A stretch of DNA of 64,000 nt, taken from Herbaspirillum sp. alder98. GTDB lineage: Bacteria; Pseudomonadota; Gammaproteobacteria; Burkholderiales; Burkholderiaceae_D. The stretch is taken from the NCBI RefSeq assembly GCF_020179755.1, contig NZ_JAIUCY010000006.1, forward strand, positions 1 through 64,000. Reading direction: 5' to 3'. Shown in pieces: positions 27,698 to 35,709 of this stretch. The position numbers and the translations under genes are program-made. The notes beneath the pieces were generated by a model. It made no database searches. It had not been told where the DNA came from and saw only the letters and a program-made list of their open reading frames with translations. Position 1 is the first letter of the stretch. Each line of letters begins with the position of its first letter.

Positions 27698-29113
27698 TCA
27701 ACCGCCGCGCGACAGTTCCACGCCGGCATTGCGCGGCAGCCGGCGCGACACCGGCACCGAAGCGATCGAGAACAGGCCAATGACCAGGAAAGCCGGCCAG
27801 AAATCGGATTCGACGATCGTGGCATGTCCCTGGACATGGTTCGACAGCTGCAGCACGATACCGGCCACGGTCACCCCCAGGCCCAGCGACAACTGCTGGA
27901 TCACGCTGGCCAGGCTGGTGACGCGGCCGGCATCGCGGTTGTCGATGTCGGCATAGGCGATCGAATTGAGGCAGGTGAATTGCAGCGCCGGAAACACCCC
28001 GCCCATCAAGACGATCAGGGCGATCAGCAGGTAAGGCGTATGGATGCTGAATACGCCATAGGCGGCCAGGGCGATGCCGGCCAGCACCGCATTGACCATG
28101 AGCGTGGTGCGAAAGCCGTAGCGGCGCAGCACCCGGGTGGCGATCAGGCGCATGAAGAGCGAACCGAACGCCGAGGCGCACGTGATGGTGCCGGCCTGGA
28201 AGGCGCTCATGCCCAGGCCTTCCTGCAACGCCAGCGGCAGCAGGAAAGGCACCGCGCCCAGGCCGATGCGAAAGAGCGATCCGCCGACCACGCTGGCGTG
28301 CAGCGTGGGAATGCGCAGCAGGCGAAAGTCGAGCAGCGGAAACTCGACCTGGCGGGCATGACGAAAATACATCGCCAGCGAGACGGCGCCGATGGCGCAC
28401 ATGGCAACCGGCGTGGCGCCATCGACCAGGTGGGTGCCGAACAGCGACAGGCCGAGCATGATCAGCGCGGCCCCCACCGAGGTCAGGATGAACCCCTTGA
28501 CGTCCAGCGGCGCGGGGTTGTCTTCGACGAAGTTCTGGATATGGCGACCGGCCAGGTACAGGCCCAGGATACAGAACGGGATGTTGATCAGGAACACCCA
28601 GCGCCAGTGGAAATAGGTCGTGATGAAGCCGCCCAGCAAGGGCCCGACCACCGGCCCCATCAGCGACGGCAGGGTCAGGTAGCTGACCGCCTTGACCAGT
28701 TCGGCCTTGGTCACCGAGCGGGCGATGATGACGCGCCCCACCGGCACCATCATGGCGCCCCCGATTCCCTGCAGGAAGCGCGCCGCCACGAAGGTCGCCA
28801 GCGAGGTCGAGACCGCGCACAGGACCGAGCCGATCATGAACACGATCATGGCCGCACGAAACACCTTGCGCGCGCCCATCTTGTCGGCCATCCAGCCGGA
28901 AATCGGAATGAACACACCCAGCGCGGCCACATAGGCGGTCATGGCCAGCTTGAGGGTGATCGGATCCTGGTTGAGGTCGCGCGCGAGCGCCGGCAGCGAG
29001 GTGGCAAGCACCGTGGCGTCCATGTTTTCCATGAACAGCGCACAGCCGACAATAAGAGGGACAAGCAACGAAGGTCGCACGATTGCAGCGGATTGGTAGT
29101 GGATGAAGCGCAA
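27698..29113 (-). CDS. MFS drug efflux transporter, DHA2 (EmrB/QacA) family
   Basis: About 471 aa, 12-14 transmembrane helices. DHA2 features: PLIVGCALFMENMDATVLATSLPALARDL in TM1 (motif D1), PISGWMADKMGARKVFR (motif A), FLQGIGGAMMVPVGR (motif B), and GPVVGPLLGGFI (motif C, antiporter). The start is uncertain. The frame is open to a TTG at 29185, but that codon lies inside the T-run of the terminator at 29184-29218, so I use TTG 29113; GTG 29080 is another option. No HlyD-type partner is adjacent, so it probably exports to the periplasm by itself. Confidence 0.9.
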   Translation of the reverse strand: MRFIHYQSAAIVRPSLLVPLIVGCALFMENMDATVLATSLPALARDLNQDPITLKLAMTAYVAALGVFIPISGWMADKMGARKVFRAAMIVFMIGSVLCAVSTSLATFVAARFLQGIGGAMMVPVGRVIIARSVTKAELVKAVSYLTLPSLMGPVVGPLLGGFITTYFHWRWVFLINIPFCILGLYLAGRHIQNFVEDNPAPLDVKGFILTSVGAALIMLGLSLFGTHLVDGATPVAMCAIGAVSLAMYFRHARQVEFPLLDFRLLRIPTLHASVVGGSLFRIGLGAVPFLLPLALQEGLGMSAFQAGTITCASAFGSLFMRLIATRVLRRYGFRTTLMVNAVLAGIALAAYGVFSIHTPYLLIALIVLMGGVFPALQFTCLNSIAYADIDNRDAGRVTSLASVIQQLSLGLGVTVAGIVLQLSNHVQGHATIVESDFWPAFLVIGLFSIASVPVSRRLPRNAGVELSRGG

Positions 29114-29183
29114 GTCTGGGCTTGCGGCAAGCGTCGAGTTTACTCCTTTTGGGGATTCCTTGCGGGCGAGCGCATCAAACCCC

Positions 29184-29218
29184 AAAAAAATAGCCCGCGT
29201 CCACTCGGACGCGGGCTA
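29184..29218 (-). terminator. Intrinsic terminator immediately upstream of the MFS gene
   Basis: Perfect 12-bp stem TAGCCCGCGTCC / GGACGCGGGCTA with a 4-base loop, followed on the minus strand by T7. It can end the transcript of the CorC-like gene, a small RNA, or an attenuated MFS leader. Confidence 0.92.
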
Positions 29219-29302
29219 CCCCACTACCTGTTACATCGATCGCCCACCCCCCACGAGAATTCTCGCAGCAGGCGACCAACATCAGTATGTCGGCACAGGC
29301 GC
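29184..29302 (-). ncRNA. Candidate small RNA or attenuator leader
   Basis: A sigma-70-like promoter (29309-29337) points into about 115 bases that hold no reading frame and end exactly in the terminator at 29184-29218. The transcript would contain an inner hairpin (GAGAATTCTC, about 29255-29264) before the terminator stem. The layout suits an independent small RNA or a 5' leader that attenuates the MFS transporter. No known RNA family was recognised. Confidence 0.45.
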
Positions 29303-29308
29303 CATCGG

Positions 29309-29337
29309 ACTATGAGAAAAGTCTCAATTTGATTCAA
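29309..29337 (-). promoter_or_regulatory. Putative sigma-70 promoter for the candidate small RNA
   Basis: -35 TTGAAT (29332-29337) and -10 CATAGT (29309-29314), each 4/6 to consensus, with the ideal 17-base spacer. It lies in the AT-richer gap after the CorC-like gene stop (29386). Confidence 0.45.
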
Positions 29338-29385
29338 TGGACTTGAGGGTTTTCGATCAGGCGCATCCGAAACGACACCGCAGCA

Positions 29386-30723
29386 TCAGGCATCGCCGAC
29401 GGCTTCCTTGCGGGCCGGCGTCTCGCTCTTTTCCTGCTTGAAACGCGTCACCAGCAGCTGGTTGATCTTGTTTCCCTCGATATCGACCACTTCGAACTTG
29501 AAATCGGAAAACAGCACGAAGTCGGTTTTCTTCGGAATCTTGCGCAGCATGTACATGATGAAACCGGCCAGCGTCTCATAGCCCACCGGATTGGGATACT
29601 CGTCGATGTCGAGTTCGCTCATCACGTCGTTGAGCGGGGTGACGCCATCCATGAGCCACGAATTCTCGTCGCGCCGCACGATCTGCTGCTCTTCTTCGGC
29701 CATCGCCAGCAAGTTGCCCATCAGCACGCTGGTGACATCGGTGATGCTGATGATGCCGACCACCAGCGCATATTCGTTGACGACGATGGCCAGATCCTCG
29801 TCCATCGCCTTCATCCGCTCCAGCACTTCCCACAGGTTCAGGCTGTCGGGAATCGACAGCGGGCTGTGCACCAGCCCCTTGTCGGCCAGCGAAAAGCTTT
29901 CGCCCTTGAGCAGGCGCTTCAATACGTCCTTGCTATCGATGTAGCCGAGCACCACATCGATATGGCCGTCGCACACCAGGAAGCGCGAATGCGGATGGTC
30001 GATGATCTTCTGGCGGATGGTTTCCTCGGTGTCCGACAGCAGGAAGTAGACGATGCTCTCGCGCTGGGTCATGGCCGACGGCACGTAGCGGCTTTCCAGC
30101 TCGAACACGTTTTCGATCAGGTGATGTTCTTGCGTGAGCAGCACACCGGCCTGGGCGCCGGCATCGACCATGGCATGGATTTCACTGGGCGTGATCACGT
30201 CCAGGCGAATCTGCGGCAGGCCCAGCAACGTGAAGATGGCCTTGCACAAGCCATTGAAGAACCACACCAGCGGCTTGAAGATTCGCCCCAGCAGCAGCAT
30301 CGGCTTGACCAGCGCGGTGGCGGCGCGTTCCGGGGCGACCATCGCCAGGCGCTTGGGCATCAGGTCGGCAAACAGGATGAAGACGGCCGTCACCGACAGG
30401 AACGACAGCGCAAAGCTGACGTTTTCCAGCCAGGGGCCCTGGTAGAACAGCGACACCAGTTCGCGCAGATGGGGCGTGAGCGCCGGCTCGCCCACCACAC
30501 CGCCAAGGATGGCCACCGCGTTCATCCCGATCTGCACCACCGTGAAAAAGTCGCCGGGCTGGGCTTGCAGCGCCAGCACCCGGTCGGCATTGGGCTCGCC
30601 TTCCTTGGACATCATCTCGAGGCGGATCTTGCGCGAGGCGGCAATCGAGATTTCGGCGCACGAAAGGAAGGCGCTGATCACGACCAGCAGCAGGATAAGC
30701 AACAGGCTGGTGAAAATGCTCAT
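29386..30723 (-). CDS. CNNM/CorC-type membrane protein (HlyC/CorC family)
   Basis: 445 aa from the ATG at 30723 (MSIFTSLLLILLLVVISAFL); an alternative start lies 10 codons upstream. The DUF21/CNNM transmembrane domain is at about 1-190 (SAFLSCAEISIAASRKIRLEMM, GEPALTP, FILFADLMPKRLAMVAPE). A CBS pair follows at about 210-330 (VPSAMTQRESIVYFLLSD ... DEDLAIVVNEYALVVGIISITDV). The CorC_HlyC domain ends near FKFEVVDIEGNKINQLLVTR. Members take part in Mg2+/Co2+ resistance or Na+-coupled Mg2+ efflux. Last gene before the candidate small RNA. Confidence 0.92.
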   Translation of the reverse strand: MSIFTSLLLILLLVVISAFLSCAEISIAASRKIRLEMMSKEGEPNADRVLALQAQPGDFFTVVQIGMNAVAILGGVVGEPALTPHLRELVSLFYQGPWLENVSFALSFLSVTAVFILFADLMPKRLAMVAPERAATALVKPMLLLGRIFKPLVWFFNGLCKAIFTLLGLPQIRLDVITPSEIHAMVDAGAQAGVLLTQEHHLIENVFELESRYVPSAMTQRESIVYFLLSDTEETIRQKIIDHPHSRFLVCDGHIDVVLGYIDSKDVLKRLLKGESFSLADKGLVHSPLSIPDSLNLWEVLERMKAMDEDLAIVVNEYALVVGIISITDVTSVLMGNLLAMAEEEQQIVRRDENSWLMDGVTPLNDVMSELDIDEYPNPVGYETLAGFIMYMLRKIPKKTDFVLFSDFKFEVVDIEGNKINQLLVTRFKQEKSETPARKEAVGDA

Positions 30724-30810
30724 GTTGTTGTTCTCGTTGTTTTGACGCCCCATTCTCTCGTGCCTTGGGGGCTAAACGCAAATAACGATGACAACCAGCA
30801 ACGATGGCGA

Positions 30811-32400
30811 CTAATAAACATCGCGCCGATAGCGCCCCTGCTCGGCCAGCGCGATCAGGGCGTCTTCGCCCAGTATTTCCTGCAGCGCCTGGGCCACGCC
30901 GGTAGCCATGCCCTGCAAACTGCCGCATACATAGATGGCGGCGCCCTGCTCGACCCATTCGCGCAGCGCCGGGGCGGCCTGGCGCAGCCGGTCCTGCACA
31001 TAGATGCGTTCGGCGCCATCGCGTGAAAACGCCAGGTCGAGGCGCTGCAGTTGTCCCCGCGCCTGCCAGGCTTCGATTTCGTCGCGATGGAACCAGTCAT
31101 GCGCGCGCGAGCGTTCGCCGAACACCAACCAGTTGCGCACATGACCGGCCGCCACCCGCGCCCGCAAATGGGCCCGCAATCCGGCCAGCCCGGTGCCATT
31201 GCCGATCAGGATCAGCGGCCGGTCATCGGGCGGAGGATGAAAGCCGCTGTTGCGGCGAATGCGCAAGGCGATGGTGGCGCCTTCGGGGGCGTGCGCGGTC
31301 AGCCAGCCCGAGCCGATGCCAGGCCGGCCATCGGCTTGCCGCATGCGCCGCACCAGTAGATCGAGCGTGCCATCCTGCGGCAGCGAGGCGATCGAGTATT
31401 CACGATGCGGCAATGGCTTCAGGCGCGCCAGCAGGGCCGGCGCCGGCAATCCCTGCAGATCCGGGAAACCGTCCAGCGGCAACACCCGCGCCGCCAGCGG
31501 TTCGACCAGGGCCGCGTCCACCAGCGACAAGGCCCGCATGAAGCGGCGTACGTCTTCGGCGCTGTTGCGCGGGCCGATCTCGGCAATATCGCCCGCCTGC
31601 CACTGCGGCGCCGGCAGGTCGAGCGGGGTCAGGGCCAGGTGAAAGGCCGGGTCGCCCAAGCTGCCCGGGTTGAGCAGCCGCCGCTCGGCCAGCCGCCAGC
31701 GGCCATAGCTGGGCGCGCTCCAGTCGCTGTCGTCGCGGTATCCGCTGATGACGCCCAATTGATGTTGCCAGTGCCGCAGCGCGCCGTCGTCGCCGTTATC
31801 GACCTCGACCACATCGAACAATGGCTGCGCTCGACGCTGCCGCAGCCAGGCCGCCAGCGCATGACCGAAGACGCAATATCGCGCATAGCTGCGGTCGCCC
31901 AGCGCCAATACGCCGAACGACAACTGCGGCAGTGGCGCGCCAGCGTGCTGCATGCGCAGCGCGAAGCCGGCGGCGCTATCCGGGGCATCGCCCTCGCCGG
32001 TGGTGCTGGCGATGAACAACGCCCGGGTGGCCGCGGCCAGGTCATCTTCGGTCAATCGCGCCAATGGCAGCACGCGCACCGCCACGTCGCCCCGGCGCAG
32101 GCTTTGCGCGGTCTGCAGCGCAAGCTGCTCGGCAAAACCGGTCTGGCTGGCAAACACCACCAGCAGCGACTGTGCTGCGGCGTCGCCATGCCACAAGGAT
32201 TCCTGCTGACGGCGCGCCCGGCGCACCTTCAGGCCGGTGACGACGCAGAACGTCATATACGCCAGGACGATCAGGGCGGCCAGCAGCCAGCGGCCTTCGC
32301 GACTATCGGTCAGGTGCGCGCGGGCGGCGCTCCAGCTGACCAGGTTGGCGCACAGCAGCGCCAGCATCCATTGCACCAGAGTGGGCATCCTGCGCATCAC
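30811..32400 (-). CDS. Membrane-anchored flavodoxin/FAD/NADPH reductase (sulfite reductase flavoprotein-like)
   Basis: 529 aa. Two N-terminal transmembrane segments (about 8-28 and 38-58) anchor the protein, with its redox domains on the cytoplasmic side by the RRARR positive stretch. An FMN flavodoxin domain follows (about 79-215: VVFASQTGFAEQLA, ASTTGEGDAPDSA, LALGDRSYARYC). Then come an FAD domain (REYSIAS) and an NADPH domain (LILIGNGTGLAGLRAHL, YVCGSLQGMATGV), ending in the typical GRYRRDVY. It is the last gene of the iron operon, 4 bases after apbE, and probably feeds NADPH electrons to the PepSY membrane protein. Confidence 0.9.
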   Translation of the reverse strand: MMRRMPTLVQWMLALLCANLVSWSAARAHLTDSREGRWLLAALIVLAYMTFCVVTGLKVRRARRQQESLWHGDAAAQSLLVVFASQTGFAEQLALQTAQSLRRGDVAVRVLPLARLTEDDLAAATRALFIASTTGEGDAPDSAAGFALRMQHAGAPLPQLSFGVLALGDRSYARYCVFGHALAAWLRQRRAQPLFDVVEVDNGDDGALRHWQHQLGVISGYRDDSDWSAPSYGRWRLAERRLLNPGSLGDPAFHLALTPLDLPAPQWQAGDIAEIGPRNSAEDVRRFMRALSLVDAALVEPLAARVLPLDGFPDLQGLPAPALLARLKPLPHREYSIASLPQDGTLDLLVRRMRQADGRPGIGSGWLTAHAPEGATIALRIRRNSGFHPPPDDRPLILIGNGTGLAGLRAHLRARVAAGHVRNWLVFGERSRAHDWFHRDEIEAWQARGQLQRLDLAFSRDGAERIYVQDRLRQAAPALREWVEQGAAIYVCGSLQGMATGVAQALQEILGEDALIALAEQGRYRRDVY

Positions 32401-32404
32401 GCCC

Positions 32405-33412
32405 TCAGTCCAGCATCGCGGCCAACGCCGGCGTCATGCTCTCTTGCAGGCCGTGCGCCGTGTCATGCAGGAACAGCGCGGCAATATTGCGCTGGCGCGC
32501 AAACGCCATGCCCTGCTCCACGCCCAGCACCGTCAGCGCGGTGGCCAGCGCATCGGCCACCATGCACTGGCGGTGCAGCACCGTGACCGACACCGGCGCC
32601 TGCCGCAATGGCTCGCCGCTGCGAGGATCGATGGTGTGCGCGTAGCGCCGTCCATCATGCTCGAAAAAACGGCGATAGTCGCCCGAGGTAGCCACCGCCA
32701 GTCCATGCAGGGCCAGACGCAGCGCCGCACTGTCGCGCCCCGGAGGACGTTCCAGTTGCACCCACCACGGCTGGCCATCGGGCTTGACGCCCAGCCCGCT
32801 CAGTTCGCCGCCGATTTCCACCAGATAGCTGGTACAGCCCAGCGCCTGCAAGGCTTGCGCGACCAGATCCACCGCATAGCCCTTGGCGATGCCCGAGAAG
32901 TCCAGGACAGCGCCACCGGGTTGCAGCACGCGCCGCGCGGTGCGATCCAGCACGATGCGCTGCCAGCCGCAACGGGCCTGCGCCTGCTGCAATTGTGCGG
33001 TGCTCGGTAATGCGTCACGATGCGCCGGGTCGGGACCGAAGCCCCACAGGTTGACCAGCGCTCCGATGGTCGGATCGAAAGCGCCCTGGCTGTCGGCGGC
33101 CATCGTCAGCGCAGCGTCCAGCACGGTAAATAATTGCGGTGGCAGCGGGTGCCAGCTGCCGGCTGCCGCCCGGTTGTACTGCGACAGCAGCGAGTCGGGC
33201 TGCCAGGTGCTCATCTGCGCAATCACCAGTTCCAGCTGCGCCTGCACCGCTTGCAGCACCTGCTGTTGCGACGGCCCGCGCGGCGCCAGCATGGCCTGCA
33301 ACGACCAGGTGGTGCCCATGCTGGCACCGGCCAGCCGACACTGCACGACGCCCGGCGCCAGCGGCGCCGGTGCACTCAGGTCCCGCGGGATCAACAGCCG
33401 TTCTGACATCAT
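32405..33412 (-). CDS. apbE: FAD:protein FMN transferase
   Basis: 335 aa. Transfers FMN from FAD covalently onto Ser/Thr of a target protein. Signatures: GASMGTTWSLQA (about 29-40), VLDFSGIAKGYAVDLVAQAL (about 170-190), YAHTIDPRSGEPL and CMVADALATALTVLG with the Mg2+-binding Asp region. Odd: no signal peptide or lipobox. The in-frame stop of the preceding gene (TGA, four codons before the ATG) rules out a longer N-terminus. Most ApbE proteins of this type are exported lipoproteins. A DGVSGAT target is encoded two genes upstream. Confidence 0.95.
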   Translation of the reverse strand: MMSERLLIPRDLSAPAPLAPGVVQCRLAGASMGTTWSLQAMLAPRGPSQQQVLQAVQAQLELVIAQMSTWQPDSLLSQYNRAAAGSWHPLPPQLFTVLDAALTMAADSQGAFDPTIGALVNLWGFGPDPAHRDALPSTAQLQQAQARCGWQRIVLDRTARRVLQPGGAVLDFSGIAKGYAVDLVAQALQALGCTSYLVEIGGELSGLGVKPDGQPWWVQLERPPGRDSAALRLALHGLAVATSGDYRRFFEHDGRRYAHTIDPRSGEPLRQAPVSVTVLHRQCMVADALATALTVLGVEQGMAFARQRNIAALFLHDTAHGLQESMTPALAAMLD

Positions 33413-33424
33413 GCCAAGGCCTGA

Positions 33425-34255
33425 TCAGGGCAGCACTTCGAGCGTGGCGGCATAGACCGCGCGACGCTGGGACGCTTGCGGCAGCGACGTCTTCTGGTCC
33501 GACACGCTGGCCTCTACCCAGTGCATGCCCGGTCCTTCCCATTTCACGCTGAACTTGCCTTCGGCATCGGTCTTGAGCTTGGCATCGTGCAGCTTGTCGC
33601 GATAGCGGATGCCACCCGGCACCACCTCGACTTCAACTCCGGCGGCCGGCTTGCCATCCAGCAGCAGCTGGAAGTTGGCCGTGTCGCCCACCACCAGGTC
33701 GGTGGGGTTCGTGATCGGCTGCAACTCGAGGCCGGAGCCGGTGATGGCCAGGGCGGTGCGGGTCGGCTTGCCCGAAGTGGCAAAGGTTTCGATGCGGCTG
33801 CTGGCCTGGGTCACCTTCAGCTCTTGCGCATTGGCCGGCACTTCCCGGGCGAAGGCCTCGGCCGATCCGCGCCAGCGTTTCTGCTGGCCATCGACCTTGT
33901 AGCTGGCGAACAGACCGTTGTTGACCACGGCGATCTTGTAGGTCCCGGGCTGGCTCAGCTGCACGTCGAACGTGCTGCGATACTTGCCGGTGGCGGCATT
34001 GACGGCTTGCACGAACTTGCCGTCGGGCGCGGTCACGGCCAGGCCATCCAGGCGCAACGGAAAGTGTTCGAAGTAGAACAGGTCGTTGGAGACGGCGGCG
34101 TCGACCGTGACCCAGGCATCCTTGCCCGAGAAGACGGTGGCCGATGGCAGCAGCCACTGGCGGTGCGCCTGGGCCGACAGCGGCAGGCTGATCGCCAGCG
34201 CCACGGCGGCCAGCTTGATCGAGGTGCGCAGGCTGCGCTTGAGGGAAGAATTCAT
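33425..34255 (-). CDS. DUF4198 domain periplasmic protein
   Basis: 276 aa with a Sec signal peptide; predicted cleavage at SAQA-HRQW leaves His 31 as the N-terminal residue. The mature protein is beta-rich: HRQWLLPSATVFSGKDAWVTVDAAVSND, then a C-terminal Ig-like/transthyretin-type module (GVEVEVVPGGIRYRDKLHDAKLKTDAEGKFSVKW). DUF4198 proteins are often found beside TonB receptors and metal transporters. An N-terminal His is also the copper ligand in CopC-type and His-brace proteins, so metal binding is possible but unproven. 12 bases before apbE. Confidence 0.88.
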   Translation of the reverse strand: MNSSLKRSLRTSIKLAAVALAISLPLSAQAHRQWLLPSATVFSGKDAWVTVDAAVSNDLFYFEHFPLRLDGLAVTAPDGKFVQAVNAATGKYRSTFDVQLSQPGTYKIAVVNNGLFASYKVDGQQKRWRGSAEAFAREVPANAQELKVTQASSRIETFATSGKPTRTALAITGSGLELQPITNPTDLVVGDTANFQLLLDGKPAAGVEVEVVPGGIRYRDKLHDAKLKTDAEGKFSVKWEGPGMHWVEASVSDQKTSLPQASQRRAVYAATLEVLP

Positions 34256-34293
34256 GTTGGCTCCGTTCGGATGAATTGGTTATTGGTCGGTTT

Positions 34294-34854
34294 TCAGGGC
34301 TTCAGTTCAAGCGACACGGCGCCCAGTTCGCTGGCGCCTTGCACGTGGCTATTCTGGGCCGATTTCGGCGGCCAGGTGAACGGCAGCTTCACCAGTTCGC
34401 GGCCCCCCACTTCGCGCGCCGCTTCCACATTGAGCACGTACTCGCCGGCAGCCAGGTCGGCCAGCGGGCCCTTGCCCGAGACGAAATTCAGCTTCTGCTC
34501 ACCGGCCGGACGGGTCGCGCCGCTGACGCCATCGACCGGCATCTGCAACTCGCGGCCGCTGCGGCGCCACCATTGGCGCAGGTCCTTGAGCCACTTCTCG
34601 CCTTCCTTGTCGCGCTTCTTGAGGTCGTACCAGACCGCCAGGTTGGCCGCCACGCTCTGGTCGGCGCGCTCGATCCAGGCGGCCAGGTAAGGACGGTGGT
34701 ACTCCGCCACATTCAGGGTCGGCACCTCGATCCTGAGGTTCAGGTCGGCGGCCGCAGCCGGCGCCATCTGCGCGAACATCGCGGTTAATGCCAAGGCCAG
34801 CACGGTCGGCTTGAGCAAACCGGACTTTCCTGTCGAATCTTGCTTGTGCTTCAT
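34294..34854 (-). CDS. DUF2271 periplasmic protein, predicted covalent flavoprotein
   Basis: 186 aa from the ATG at 34854 (MKHKQDSTGKSGLLKPTVLALALTAMF); longer frames upstream are rejected. Sec-type signal peptide of about 36 residues without a twin-arginine motif. The DUF2271 core (LNLRIEVPTLNVAEYHRPYLAAWIER) includes D108-G-V-S-G-A-T114, exactly the ApbE flavinylation consensus Dxx(S/T)GA(T/S). FMN would be attached to Thr 114. It is the likely periplasmic electron acceptor. It lies next to the PepSY protein and two genes before apbE. Confidence 0.9.
   Translation of the reverse strand: MKHKQDSTGKSGLLKPTVLALALTAMFAQMAPAAAADLNLRIEVPTLNVAEYHRPYLAAWIERADQSVAANLAVWYDLKKRDKEGEKWLKDLRQWWRRSGRELQMPVDGVSGATRPAGEQKLNFVSGKGPLADLAAGEYVLNVEAAREVGGRELVKLPFTWPPKSAQNSHVQGASELGAVSLELKP
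34513..34533 (-). other. Flavinylation motif DGVSGAT in the DUF2271 protein
   Basis: Codons GAT GGC GTC AGC GGC GCG ACC encode D108-T114. The same signature marks covalent FMN sites in NqrC, RnfG and other ApbE substrates; the last Thr carries the flavin in those. Confidence 0.85.
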
Positions 34855-34907
34855 GAAATTGACCTCGCGGACGATTGAAGAAAATGAAAGGGATAAAGCA
34901 ATGAATC

Positions 34908-35579
34908 TCAATGAATGAACAGCACGGCCAGCAGCAGCGGCACCACCAGCCCCAGCACCACCAGCGGCCAGGTAGCGGGACGCTTGGCCGCATGGATCTG
35001 CAGCAGGAACAGGCCGGTGATGCAAAACACCAGGCACGACACCGCGAAGATGTCGATGAACCAGCTCCAGGCCGCGCCCGTGTTGCGGCCCTTGTGGAGG
35101 TCATTGAAATAACTGATCCAGCCGCGATCGGTCTTTTCGACTTCGACCGTGCCGTCCTCCAGCGCCACCCGCAGCCAGGCGTCGCCGCCCGGACGCGGCA
35201 GCGACACATAGACTTCGTCAGTCGACCATTCGGCCACCTGCTCGCCCACCGTCACCTGCATGTGCTGTCCGACCCAATCGCGTACTGCAGGCGGCAACGG
35301 CTGGCGGGCCGCCGCGCTCTTGGCATCGGCCGCAGCGACCAGGGCCTGGCGCTTGAGCGGATCAAGCAGCTTGTCAGGCAGTTGCCCATCGCGCCGCTCG
35401 ACCTTGGGATGCGCTTCGATCTGCGCCGCATGATTGAGCGTGACGCCGGTGGCGGCAAAGGCCAGCATGGCGATGAGACAGATGCCGGAACTGATCCAGT
35501 GCCATTGATGCAGATGCTTGAGCCAGAATGCGCGACGTTTCTGGTCTGCTACGGGCGTGACGGCTTGGGCTGGCTTCAT
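34908..35579 (-). CDS. PepSY-associated transmembrane protein with His-rich first helix
   Basis: 223 aa from the ATG at 35579. TM1 (about 26-50) is preceded and opened by KHLHQWHW with His 22, 24 and 27. A periplasmic PepSY-like domain follows (about 55-155: HPKVERRDGQLPDKLLDPLKRQ ... GISYFNDLHKGRNTG style ending). Then come two C-terminal helices (FIDIFAVSCLVFCITGLFLLQIH, and WPLVVLGLVVPLLLAVLFIH). Related PepSY_TM proteins (PiuB/FoxB type) are inner-membrane ferric-siderophore reductases; the histidines could hold heme. First gene of the second transcription unit, downstream of a Fur box. Confidence 0.87.
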   Translation of the reverse strand: MKPAQAVTPVADQKRRAFWLKHLHQWHWISSGICLIAMLAFAATGVTLNHAAQIEAHPKVERRDGQLPDKLLDPLKRQALVAAADAKSAAARQPLPPAVRDWVGQHMQVTVGEQVAEWSTDEVYVSLPRPGGDAWLRVALEDGTVEVEKTDRGWISYFNDLHKGRNTGAAWSWFIDIFAVSCLVFCITGLFLLQIHAAKRPATWPLVVLGLVVPLLLAVLFIH

Positions 35580-35619
35580 GGACAACACAGGGACGGCCCC
35601 GGCCACCCTTTTTCTAATT

Positions 35620-35638
35620 GGTAATAATTCTCATTATA
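35620..35638 (-). promoter_or_regulatory. Fur box upstream of the PepSY-DUF2271-DUF4198-apbE operon
   Basis: GGTAATAATTCTCATTATA matches the 19-base Fur consensus (GATAATGATAATCATTATC read on either strand) at 15 of 19 positions. It lies 41 bases before the PepSY start, in the 130-base gap after the esterase gene. This splits the locus into two iron-repressed units. Confidence 0.8.
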
Positions 35639-35709
35639 ATCCAGCTGAGCAATGAGAGGACCGCCGATCGAGTCTTTTACTTGGCGATACATAACGATAC
35701 ACAGGCCCG

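Noticed and set aside
29113-29185. Longer MFS N-terminus starting at TTG 29185
   Set aside because: The TTG lies in the T-run of an intrinsic terminator, so full-length messages would rarely begin upstream of it; a later start is more plausible.
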